A stretch of DNA of 64,000 nucleotides from Ignelater luminosus (Eukaryota; Arthropoda; Insecta; Coleoptera; Elateridae). Positions within the stretch are counted from its first letter, which is position 1; the number at the start of each line of letters is the position of its first letter. Shown here in pieces: positions 25,258 to 37,600 of this stretch. The notes under the pieces were generated by a model. That model searched no databases. It had not been told where the DNA came from and was given only the letters and a program-made list of their open reading frames with translations. Both the position numbers and the translations under genes were made by a program. The stretch is taken from assembly GCA_011009095.1 (NCBI GenBank), contig VTPC01000827.1, positions 4,215 to 68,214 on the forward strand. Reading direction: 5' to 3'.

Positions 25258-26376
25258 CGAGGTATAGCAATTAAATAACGAGAATTTTTGTTTAGAGCGC
25301 CATCCGGCAACATTGACGTTTTTCCTACCATAGCACCGTAAACTTCCACAGTTTTAATATGTGTGTCCGAAGGTTTATGCCGATTGGTCGCATAGTTCGT
25401 CGTATATAAATTTTTGAAGTTCGGTGTGCAGTGCGACAAAAAACTGTGAACAAAAAATCCGGTGACAAACCGGCCAAAATTCTAAAAAAACTGCGGCGAT
25501 GGATGTCTATCACAAGACAGTTTCAAAGCAGGGCGTGAATCTGCAGAAGACCATGAGAGGCAAGGTACACCCGTACCAGTGCATACCGACCACAACGAAT
25601 CTATTAATCGTCGGGTAACCATCGGCTATTGTCGGTTGAACTCGCTATCAAGAAGAAAACCGCTGCCAGATGTTACACGATAATTTACAAATGCGGAAGC
25701 TGTGTGCTAAACTCGTTCCGAAACTGTTGATGTGCGAGCAAAAGAAGTTGCGTCTTTCGATTTGTCAGCATCTCCTTGAGCGCGTTGAAAACGACGGTCA
25801 CGAATGATTGTCGACTGTTATCACGGGAGACAAAACTTGAGTCTTTGAATATGATCCAAAAACCCGTCGGCAGAGTAAGCAATGGATACAGAAGAGGGGA
25901 GAGCGTCCACAAAAAGCTTGAATGTTGCGTCCCCAAATCACAACGATGCCGATTTGTTTTTTAGATAAACAAGGTGTGGTCTGTTCTTTAACGTCTGTGT
26001 GCCCGAGTGAGAGGGGTGCGTCCGGATTTGACGAAGAATGGCTGGACGTTGCATCATCATAATGCATTGCAGCACATTCGGCCCTAGTCGTGAAGCAGTT
26101 TCTCTCTCTAAAAACCATTCTAACTTTCTCCCACCCTCCCTACGGCTCTGGATCTGGCTCCATCAGACTTTTTTCTCTTTCCGAAAATGAAAACTCACTT
26201 GAAAGGACATCTTTTTGATGACATGGAAGAGATCCAAGCAGCATGTTTCTCGCAACGGGAGTCACGTTGGAACAAGTGCATAGCATTGGGGGAAGAGTAC
26301 TGTGAAGGCATGGGTGTCTGAGTGTAGCAAATAAATTTATGAAAACACATTCTCGTTATTTAATTGCCATACTTCG
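25258..26376 (+). mobile_element. mariner transposon, old and decayed
   Basis: The ends share GCAATTAAATAACGAGAAT (25267 onward; complement ends near 26364) and are flanked by TA (25256-25257 and 26377-26378). The total is about 1.12 kb. Plus-strand transposase relics appear in order. They include LMCEQKKLRLSICQHLLERV and STVITGDKT-VFEYDPKTRRQS (about 25725-25880), where TGDES has become TGDKT. Later comes FFLFPKMKTHLKGHLFDDME, then EEIQAA (about 26165-26240). This composition resembles irritans-type mariners. Many stops and indels make it clearly older than the mariner at 7.2-8.5 kb. Confidence 0.75.
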
Positions 26377-26378
26377 TA

Positions 26379-27359
26379 TATGTATTAGACGACACTTCAG
26401 AAGGGAATAATGTTGGAACAGAAAATTAAAAAAGGGGTGCAAAATGGGAATTCGAATTTTAATTTGTTTACTAGCGAATCGAAACAGTTTGGTGATATTT
26501 TTCTGCAAATTGAGTCAGAACCAGCATAGTGTTTCTACTTGTCTGTCAAGTACAGTTAGAGTAGATTTTCAAAAGTTTATTTACTTAGTTTGATTTAGTT
26601 TTCTGCCTGGGAAATCATTCTAAAGCATTGTCTCTCAGATGGAGTAGTTACATATTGAACTTGAAGAAAAAGTTTTAGTTCTTGATTTAGAGGTTGTAAA
26701 AATTGTTTTTACTTTCAATGTCGCTCATGTTGGTTCATCTCTTTATCTATTACTGTTGATACTTAAGCATCCCATGTCTAGATAAAGACAATAATAAAAA
26801 TAAAGTAAAAGATAAACAAGATCTTTGAACCAAGAAGATTAAAGTCGATGGGAGTCGGGAAAGGGAAGGCAGGATACCCTGACGAAAAATATTTTAAATT
26901 CGATAAACAAATCATATTTGGTTCGTTGTACTCGAAAGAATATTGATAAGGTTCTATTATGGTTACAATGGTTTACTGAGGATGCATTCTTAGATAAGTT
27001 TTGTCAGGGTATATTTATTAAGAGATTTGTTAGTTTAGTAATTCCTGCATCAACAAGATTCTATAAATTCATAGAATGATACGAGTTAAACTAACCATAA
27101 CAAACTTTGTATTGTATTCTTTGCATAACAAATCTCTCACATTTACTTTTATGAAATTCTACAGAATGTCATTACAAGCATCATTACAATGTTTGCTCGA
27201 GTTATATGATTTAATAGTTCGAATAAGCTATAGAAAGTATGTATTATGTTAATGCCTGATAATGTAAAGCAAACAAAATGAGAACACTTGCAATAATAAT
27301 TAATTTGATAATGAGGGATTAAAGGTTATTCTAACAGAATTACCCTTAATACTGTTTGA
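26379..27359. other. Intergenic, nothing recognised
   Basis: AT-rich, no gene or element seen. Confidence 0.3.
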
Positions 27360-27975
27360 AATAACACATTTTTGGTTTTGAGAAAAAAAAAGAAAAACGA
27401 TGAGATTTTATAATTATAAAATAAAATGCTCATGGCCTACTCTGATTAAAAAACAGATTTTTCAGGTGGTTATATTGAAAACAATTGATAACGATATTAA
27501 ATGTGTAGAAGTTGTCATGACACATTTTTTGTTTTGAGAAAAAAAAAAGAAAAACGATTATAAAATAAAACGCTCATGGCCTACTCTTATAAAACAGATT
27601 TTTCAGATGATTATATTGAAAACAATTGATAGTGATATTAAACGTGTAGAAGTTGTCATGACACATTTTTTGTTTTGAGAAAAAAAAAAGAAAAACGATG
27701 AGATTTTATAATTATAAAATAAAATGCTCATGGCCTACTCTTATAAAACAGATTTTTCAGATGGTTATATTGAAAACAATTGATAGTGATATTAAACGTG
27801 TAGAAGTTGTCATGACACATTTTTTGTTTTGAGAAAAAAAAAGAAAAACGATGAGATTTTATAATTATAAAATAAAATGCTCATGGCCTACTCTGATTAA
27901 AAAACAGATTTTTCAGGTGGTTATACTGAAAACAATTGATAGTGATATTAAACGTGTAGAAGTTGTCATGACACA
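27360..27975. repeat. Four-copy tandem repeat, unit about 155 bp
   Basis: Copies begin with ACACATTTTTTGTTTTGAG at about 27364, 27520, 27661 and 27815; a fifth start (ACACACTCGG) at 27971 ends the array. Spacings are 156, 141, 154 and 156 bp; the 141-bp copy lacks a short AT block. Copies 1 and 4 share CTCTGATTAAAAAACAG, while copies 2 and 3 share CTCTTATAAAACAG. The array may therefore have grown by duplication of pairs. Copies are nearly identical, so it is recent. It lies about 1 kb upstream of the presumed Myc first exon. Confidence 0.9.
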
Positions 27976-28599
27976 CTCGGATAAATAAAAAGAATTATTT
28001 TTTGGACGTTTCGCGCCACTAAAACACAACATGCTTTTTTCCATGTTTGTTTCAGTAAAACTATGATAATGTTTTCAGAGATTAATATATCAAATCACAC
28101 ATTTTATTGATATTTAGATTTATCCAGTTTTTGGCGTCTATTACTATTTATTTATTTAAAAATTTAATAAATAAAACAAGAATATTGTTATCTTTTTACA
28201 TTATTTCTTCCATTTCTTTTTGAAATTAATTTAATTAGGTTTTTAATGGATAACGGGGTCAACCGGTTATATGAGACGGTATAATCAAAAATGGTCTTTT
28301 AATTTTAAAACATTGAGAAAGTGAAATTATTACTCTTGTACGTCAATGATAACGATTTATGTGAAAATTTTGCCGGACTAGGCCTTGAAAAGAATCTGAC
28401 AATCTTGTACATCCCTATACTACGTCGAGACTACGCCTTACTAGATTCTGCTCATATCCTACGCGCCAAAGCCTAGTACCGCGCAAAGATTAACTTTCCA
28501 GCAAAAAGTACAGTTCGTCATGGCGAGATTGTTCATAAAACAATTACACACGCTAACGTATTTTGTAACGTGTGTGTTGTCATTTAAGGGTGTTTGTTT

Positions 28600-29044
28600 G
28601 TTTAGTAAATATTTCTGAATAATGAATGTACATCGACCGCGAGGGGCGAGGTGGAGCGCTCCGAATTCCCATTTACCAGCACTTTGACTCATTGCCGAAC
28701 CGGCAAATCGAGCCGGCATTTGCAGCGTGGTTTTTGGTTGGTGGGTGCGTTTTTCAGCGTAGCGCTGTTAGTCGCTGCCGGGCTGTGTACGCTTACAGAC
28801 GTCTAAGTCCTCCGGAAACTACATCTATTTAAGCATGTATACACGGTTGAATGTAAAATCGAAGAAAAGTAATTTTGTTGTTAATAACAGTGTTTCTATA
28901 TCCCTTATTATAAATTTTGTATGGTATACTCCGTGCGTGAGGAAAAAACTGAGAAATTAAATCTTGTATTAACATCTATAATTGGAAGTGCTTTATTAAG
29001 AAATACCTCGATTCACTTAGGTATAGTTAGAATTTAAAAATAAG
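28600..29044 (+). promoter_or_regulatory. Myc: Candidate Myc promoter and 5' UTR exon 1
   Basis: A GC-rich stretch (about 28630-28810) in AT-rich surroundings is followed by an excellent 5' splice site, AAG|GTGAGT, with the exon ending at 29044. The next suitable acceptor is TTTATCTTTACAG ending at 30745, immediately before the coding exon. The model is a non-coding exon 1 joined across a roughly 1.7 kb intron. No TATA box is placed convincingly and the transcription start is unknown. Support comes only from composition and splice signals. Confidence 0.45.
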
Positions 29045-30745
29045 GTGAGTCCTTTTAATATGCTTTTTTTTGCGGTTTCTAGACGGATTTTTATGCAATT
29101 AGCAGCCACGTAGATAGGAATATATGTGGGATCTCGGAGAAATGAACTTTCTAAAGCAGACACATATGCTTCAGGCGCGGCATGAATTCCATGCCGCCTT
29201 TTGCCGGCTACGTGGCTCGCTCATTGCATGTTATACAAAGTTATGCAATATGCTGTTAATATTTTCGTTTTATATTTGTGATTCAATCTTAGATACACAC
29301 ATATTTTGTTTCATACGGATGACATGACGGTTGAAATTCCATAGGTTTTGTTTTTCGATAGTCATTTAATTATTAACAGATTGTCATTTCGTTTTGAATT
29401 ATATTTAAAACCTAGACATTGATTTTTCATGTTTAGTAACTTCAAGTAATACAATAAACGATTAAATATCATTAAAATAGTTTTAAACTTCGACAATGTT
29501 AAATTATAGAGATATTTTTACCTGAAGTGAAATAGGTATAATGACAATAATTAAAGTTTATTTGTGGCGAGCCTTTGAAAACTCGACTTTTCCCAGAATC
29601 TTCAAGTCTCAACGTCAAAATGTGACATTTATGGCCTTTTATTCTTGCTTGATTGGATTTGCAAAAACATTTTACCTACACTTTTAAAAGCTTCACTTAA
29701 GCGGTAAATTACAAAAGTAATGTATTTCGATTCTAAAGCTAAATTGAAAAAATTTCTAATCCTCCTCGAAAGATGCTTATAATCGCTTTATGTGATTTTC
29801 TAGTTTGAAAATATGTCAAAATTTATTATGAGTTTATGACTAATAATAAACAGTCCAAGAGTCACTTTTAAACAAATTTACATCTTTTATTTGCCTAATA
29901 ACATTGTTAAAGTAGGCTGTGACTAACGCAAACAATTGATTTTATCAAATAATAAATTTATAATTGCATGTTTTTGTTTATGTTGTCATATTTAGTTGTT
30001 CCAAACTTTTGTTTTTGATTTAAGAAAAAACGAATAGACTTATTAATAATTGAAAAGCAATAACGGAAAATTTTAAAAACCAAAACATTCCAGGGGATGT
30101 GTACATTTCCGTTACTTGTTCTAAAATAGTTTTATAATAATACTTGATAATAATACAACTTGTCGTTTTATTACAGACTTGAAAAAGTTTTTTTTATAAT
30201 CTTGCATTTCCTGAAAGGGTTGCGTGATTAGCATTTTTGTGTGTGTCTGCATAACAAAGCTAAAAATGAGGGTACGGAACTCGTTTACATTTGCAACGGT
30301 AGAAAGTATAAGTAAATATCTCTTATTAAGAGTAATAATTAACTCATTAGCATGTGTTATTTGATATTACAGGAATGCCAATGGGAAATATTTTCTATTT
30401 GAGGTTAAATAATAAAAACAAAATATTTCGATTTCATTGTTTCAAATCAATTGTTTATAAACAACTTATTTTTGGTTTAAGAGTAGTGGGGGTTGAAATT
30501 TTCTAAAAATCCCTACCAATTTTCTTCCTCATTCCCCCCCCCCCACGTCTCAATTTCATTCTTTACTTAAATTACCTCATTAGATTTCTCTGATTTAGTT
30601 TTTCAATTTCTCGCGTTTCGAAAAGTTCAAGGTTTAATTTAAAAATTTAATTTTGTATTGTTTGTTGTGACAATGATCTAAATTTAAGCAGCTGCAAAGG
30701 TTTTTTTCATTCTTTTCTAAAGTGCCCTTTACTTTATCTTTACAG

Positions 30746-31619
30746 CAGCTGCCGTCTTGGCGGGAGACTCCAGCCAGGGCCAACTTGTGATATTAGTTGA
30801 TAGTAAAACTAGAATATAAGTCAAAAATGGAGCAAGTGGAATCGGTCATGAACGAAACCGTAGGGGTGAACGAAATGAGTGAGTTCGAAATGAATAGTAG
30901 TGTGAACTTCAACGTGTACTTGAAAATAGAAGAGTCATTTATATCCGAAGATATATGGAAAAAATTCGGTATAGATAATTTAGATCAGTATACGGAAAGT
31001 CTTGAAAATATCGACGTGACACCTTTGCCTCTATTACACGACGAGGAATATAATAATGTGTTCGATAAAGGAGTTGGTAGTCAAATTAGTAAACTTGATG
31101 CTATGTGGGGAGGAAACGGCGTAGAGAATTCTGTAGTAGACGATTCTTCTTTCCTGCCGCCCGCGTCGACATGGATAGCACCTAGCTTAGTAAAGGCACC
31201 TGCCGTCGCTATTCAACAATCCGTAGCACCTGGCCGCAGCCTGTTGATCAAACCGGCCGCAAGAACTCCACAACAAACAACTACGACAACAATTCCAGTT
31301 CAATTTCCCGTAATACCGAGTCCCGATTCGCCACCAATATCTGACGACGAAGATTGCAACAAGTCAGATGTACTGATGAAATTCTTAAATGATACCGTTG
31401 GCGAACTTGATATCGACGAAGACTTATACGATTATATAACGTCTAATGGAGGTGATTTGATGTCAGATGGTGAAGAGGAAGATAACTCCTCGGAACAATC
31501 CGAATCACCTGTACCACCACCTCAACCTAATTATGCAGTCAATGACCATAGCTATCATAAAGATAAAAATGCTAGTATGCGTATGGCCAATCTTGGAATT
31601 GACACTCCTTCTGATTCAG
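30746..31619 (+). CDS. Myc: Myc coding exon 1 (with short 5' UTR)
   Basis: The exon is preceded by a pyrimidine-rich acceptor ending at 30745 and ends at 31619 before GTAAGATT. Translation starts at ATG 30827 (context TCAAAATGG); an upstream in-frame TTG at 30797 was not taken as a start. It encodes residues 1-264 and the first base of codon 265. SEDIWKKFGID (residues 40-50) is the conserved core of Myc box 1, as in vertebrate SEDIWKKFELLP. The following proline-threonine phosphodegron of vertebrates is not obvious. Later come FLPPASTWIAPSLVKAP, a proline-rich stretch and an acidic region (SDDEDC, DIDEDLYDY, DGEEED). These correspond to the N-terminal transactivation half. Confidence 0.9.
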
Positions 31620-34600
31620 GTAAGATTTTTTAAATTTTGCCTTTGAAATTGCAATTACTGTGTCATTTCGTTCGTTATTAAATCCAACACCTTCACAATG
31701 TATTATTTCTTATTACGTTATTCAACATATTAAGAATGTGAGTCACGCCTGTTCAAGCCTACTTGTTATTATGGGAATGTGGGAAAGTATGCGAAAAAGC
31801 CAAAACGGAGTTTTTCACTTATTTTTATTACTGAATAAGTTTCTCGAAAATCAAGTTAGTTATATGAATAAATGATTAATCCAATTTATAAAGATGATTC
31901 ATGATGATACAGTTTTTTGTAAATGTCAATTCACCCTCATTTGTTATCCATTCAAAAATTCAGTTACATTTCTTTTTTTATTTATTAATTGGAATGTTGT
32001 ATCAGCGGAAACCACTCGTCATATAACACATTACTCACATATAACCGACCCGTATTCTCAGAAGTGTTTGTATGCCGGCCGGCAAAGATGTATGCAAAAA
32101 CCGACTCGCATGACGCCGGCATACTAACATAGACGCTCGTTTTCCCGCCAATGCGCGCGCACACATATCCGGTTCGGCAGCGCTTGCTGCCACGATCAAA
32201 TTTAATTCATTAATAATATAAAGGAATTCCCGTCTTGTTTCAATTACATATATATGTGTGTGTATGTTCGCGGATGTATTTATTTAAAACACAAACGTCT
32301 TTTAGCTAGTAAGCGCAGGCGTTGTTTTTATTGCTGGCGCCGATTTACTAGGAATAACTTACAACTACTTATTAAATGTCTGCGAATGATGATGATTCTC
32401 TCTGTATAATTAATTAGTATTTTCTTGTTAAAATGATGCACTTCGAGACACGAGCGTAGGTTAAAAAGTTTCTTCTTTAAAAGGAAGTGAAATCGAATGA
32501 AATCGAATCATACCTACAACTATGAATTTCGCTTTCATTTTCTGATCTAATAATTTGAACCCCAAATTTTGGTTAGGCCTATTAAAAGAAATTTTTTGTT
32601 GTGTATATGCCATCTGACTACACGGAAACACGCCCCGACAGGTGCTAAGGGATATTTAAACAAAACAAAAAATAAAACCTCATCATTAACTATAAAAGGT
32701 GCATCTTCAATTTTTTATTTAACCCCTAAACTACCTGATTTGATTTAAATTTAATGAGAGGATTCTAGGAATAAAAAAGATCTTGAGGGGAATAACCCAC
32801 TAGGGGTTATTAGTTGTGTTAATTTATTCAATTCTTACATAACTGCAATTAACATGAGATCTATTAAGAAGGGGAAAGTGCAATGTTAAATTTAATGACC
32901 TAGTAGACGCTCATGGCGACATAGATAAAATACCGCTTCTCGTTCATTCTGAGAAATGAAAGTCTCTCAAACGTTTATCCAAGGGATTTTTCGCCGATAA
33001 AACTTAATGTTTGATTAATATTATCTCTTTCCTCCAAACGATTGTCAATTGTGTTGTACTTGCTTGATAACCTTTTAAATGTAAACTTTCCATATTGGAG
33101 AACATCCTGACCTCCTCCTCCACACTTCGTTTCACGTTTTTAATTGTTTCCATTCGAAATCATCGTTTCTATGTGCTTTTCCAATTTAGAGTCGCGAACT
33201 GATAAAAGGAGTAGCGAGTATGAGAGATTTATTTTAGATAATTATAGATTTTGTAAGGTTACGTAAGTTTGCAATTCCACTTTTACGGTATCAAGTAGAT
33301 GATGATAAAACTATAGTAAATTTTGTTTAAATAATGTTGCTAGGTGTATCTATTTTGAGGTTTTTTTCGATCTTATCAATTTTAACATCCGTTAAGGAGA
33401 TATTAATTAGGTAACTTCCGTAAGCAATAATGCACCTGTAAAGGGCTGATATGCCAAGCGGAACTTTATACGTCTGAGGACGTTTACCCCTAATACCCAG
33501 CAATATATACATATCTAAATTGTAAATTTTGCCAAGTTTAAGGTTAAATATATGGCTTCCCTCATCGTGCCCTCATAATATGCTAATAAAACAGGTTTTA
33601 AATAAGAATGCGTTTTTTTTTAAGTTGGCCATTAAAATTAAAAAGCACGCGCTATTAATTTCATTATTTTCATATTTCTCTTCTGTTTTAACAATTCAAG
33701 CTTAATCAGCGCAAAGATTCTAGATAAAAAGTAAATAAATGCAGTTAGAATTATGTAAAGGAATCAGTCAAACGAGTGATGATCTCTTTTAAATTAATCA
33801 ATTGCAGGAAGGTATGAATTTTTGTTTTAATGACGTCACTTTTAGATTCAATTAAATCTTTCAAATCCTCGGGGATTCCTATACTGATGAAATGACATGA
33901 AGTAATTCGTAATTTCGAACTAATAATCTGTTGGTTACTTAGCGCTTACAAGTGTTTAGAATAAATTTACAGCGTTTTCCCAAAATTTTCAGTGCCACTC
34001 CTGGTCTTCTTTGAGATGCTTCTGTTTGGGTTTCTCCATAGTTGCCCATTTTGAATCTGCCCCCTTAATTATAGATATTGATGTTATGCGGAAACCGCAA
34101 GTACCGATGTGTGTAAAACAAATAGGCAACTGTTAAGTATCCATTGGTTGCCGGATGCCTCCCCTTGGAAAACTTTCTATTTCATTGGACTTGCCGTAGC
34201 GTAAAGTTGGGCTACGCCCTCCAATAGGCCACCTGTGGTGGCCATATTTGTGCGCCCTATACTATAATACTAAATAGGGTGTTTTGTGAAAAACCTAACT
34301 TTACAAACTTTATTGATCGAATACTAAAAAAAAAAAATATTAACATTAATGAGCATACAAACTTAAAAATCTTAAATGATGTATAAATAGTAGTAGTAAA
34401 ATAGTAGATTTCATTCTGAAAACAAGGTTATAGTAAATAAATAAATTATCTAATGATGTTCTGCTAAAAATAATCTTTGCTCCATAGATAAGTTATTTAT
34501 AATTCAGGAAAAAAGGGCAACAATGAATCTAAAACAAATTTCTTTGAATCAAACCGATAAAAATGTGTTACTATGCAAGTTTTTAATCAGCAGAATTTGT

Positions 34601-37600
34601 AACGGTACAGACGAAACTTTTTATGTTTGATCAATGTAAAATTCGAATCGGATACATATTTGATACTGAGACTGGTTCGATATGTGTTAAAGATTAGAAC
34701 ATTTGACCTTAAAAATTGTTACGAAACTTTCTTTTTAAATAAATCAATCGTTTTCTTTTTCATCAATCTGGAAAGTTACTAAATTTAAATTTGAACTTAT
34801 CTAACAATAATTATTAGTATGACCCCTGCGAGGTTAGATAAATATTTTACACGAGTTTACATAGTTTGAGGACGTAGTACGGTTGATACATTTATCATTC
34901 ACGGTGGTTTTTGTTCCTCTTCTTTATGTAGAATATTCAGTAAAAATTTAATAACAAGCGTGATTTAAAGGCCAAATATCCTTGTTACCACGCCGTTAAA
35001 AAAGTGATAATACCTATAGAAAACATTAAATTAATCTTGAAGGTTTTGATTTGAAACAAAAAAAGCAATTTCAAGTTCAATTGTTACACCTTCACATTTA
35101 ATTATTCCTAATATTCAAATCGACACCGTAACATTTTTTTACTACATTACAGCCGTACTACAACAAATCAGTTTCCATACATAAATAGTCCATCAATTTT
35201 CCTAAAAACCAAAAGACCCACAAACACATAAATTAACACGTAAATACTAATATGTCAATCACGAGCCTTCCTTTTTTAAACAATTTTCACAGGCGGATCT
35301 AGTCGCACGAGGCGTCGATTTAAAAGTTTGGCAGAGACTATAAAATTTATAATTTATAATACTGCACCGGATCGGAATATAAGCACGTGTATAAATGTGT
35401 GAATAAATTAATTAAATTCCCTAACTCGCACAAGGTTCATGGATAACGTAATCAAACTAGTGACCTTAAATTTAATTGTTAATATATGCGTCGCCTTATA
35501 ATACAATTTTCATGCAAATTTGCGAAAAAAATCTTAAAATCATTTGCATTTCATAATTTCACCGAGTAGTATTATTTTTTATGAATTATTATTATTTATT
35601 AAATTAGATCAGAGAAGGTTCGTGTTTTGTTTACTATATTAGTATGTCAAGTGTTTGATAGCACAAAAAACAAATGATTTCTTTTGTTTTTCCTCTACTG
35701 GGAATACAAGAAATAAGTGATGATTTCTGTATTGGTTCCAAGAAAAATCAAATGATAAATATCACTCGCGTCTTTATAAAACAGAAAATTAATAGTAAAT
35801 GCAATAATACCTGGAGGCGCCGATTGCATAACAGCAGAAAACCAGAAATACTGTTAGTTATTAATATGTTATTAAACACTTCTTCCCAATAAATAAATCT
35901 TCCGTGTATAAAACCTTCGGCTCACTTAGCATCATTAAGATTCGGTGCGAGTTTCACGTCCAAGGATGATTTGATTATTGAAAATGTAGGTGTTTCCTGT
36001 ATGTGTGTGTGTGAATGGGTTATTCCCCCTTGGGTCTTAAATGATAAAATTTCAGGTTTCAAATACTTGCAAAATACCGTCATCTCATTATGTATGTATA
36101 ATAAATAATATGTATGCAACTCGACGTTGTTTTTCCAGTGCACTCATGAATATTCAATAAAATGATAAGAATTGTTTTTCTAGGACGAACTTTTCCAATT
36201 TTAGTTTTTCCCGCTATAACGTATTTTATCGGGGTCGCCTTGGTTTCCATAAAAAAAAAACCTGAAAAATGCAATAAAACAAAACCGTTAAAACAATTGA
36301 TAATCGAGTTATAATTTGTTATTGTTGTTTTATGGCAATGTTAACTCAACTCGGGTAGTTATTTTCGTGGAAATCGCTTTTAGATAATACACAATTTTTA
36401 CGATTGATTCAAATCTGGCCGGGATACATTTTATAGGTTACTACAAGTAAAGAATTAATCATTTACAGCTTCGAAGTTTACACGAAAAGCCAATTTTAGC
36501 GTCAGGGAAGATATATTTATGTGAATGGAGGTCACAATCTGTTGTTCTTAGTGTTTAAGTTTTTTTGATTTAAGCAGGATGGTGCTCTTGATGCAACGAA
36601 ACTGTCTTAAAACCTAGTTTTTTTTATTCCATTTAAATATCTTCGCCTTGGTTTAAATTAAAATTAATTAACATACATTTGGGTAACAAACTTCAGCGAA
36701 AAAAACTTTCTACAAACGTGTAGAGAGAATGAAAAAGTAATTCTAGGAATTAATTGCGAAGACATTTAGTTGAAGCTTAGCGGGTGGTTGTTTAAATTTA
36801 CCGTCTAATAATATCCAAAATCAGAATCCTTTTGGTGCCTCCTCTGAACCGCTTTAGGGTGCCTCTCAATAATCAATATTATGAACTAATAAAAAAAAAG
36901 GTTGTTAAACTCCTCTTTCTCTCCATCTTCCCTTCCTTTTCTTGCAAATAAAATTAGTTATAATGCCAGATTTATTAATATTTTAAATTTCATTAATTAA
37001 CACGTAATACACCAAACAAAAAAAATCGGTTATCAAATCTTTTAATGTCATAGGTGACTAGATAATAAAGGTTAATTATCAAAGAAATGACGTCAATGTT
37101 CCAAAATGAAACTTTCATTTAAGAAAATTTCCGCATTTACTTGTTTACTATGAAATTTACTATTTTATTTGTGTTTTATTTTTGCAAAACAACTTTGGGC
37201 GGGAATCCATTTTTATTTATTTTGTTTCTTATTTTTAATTTCGTATATACCCACGGTTAGTTAGTGTTAGTACACACCACCACTAAAAAGTTTCCTCTAC
37301 ACGCATCATTGAGCTTTTATATAGCGTACATTGGTAGCTTTTTTATATGATTAATCTCGAATTCTTCTCATCTTACGTAACTCCTTTTAAATACAATGTC
37401 GTTAACCCTTAAGTCAAAAGAAAGATGATCATTAATATACCTTTAGGTTTGATTATCAATTGCTTTGCAAGAACTCTTGGTTATTGAATCATAAATTGTC
37501 CAATTAGGTTAACATTTTAAAATTATGTAATAACAACTAAATGTCATAATTTAGCAATTTATAATTTCTACGTTACCAATTAATACTTAATGTTTACAAA

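Noticed and set aside
30797-30826. Ten-codon N-terminal extension of Myc from TTG
   Set aside because: The ATG at 30827 has a good context and no known Myc needs a TTG start.
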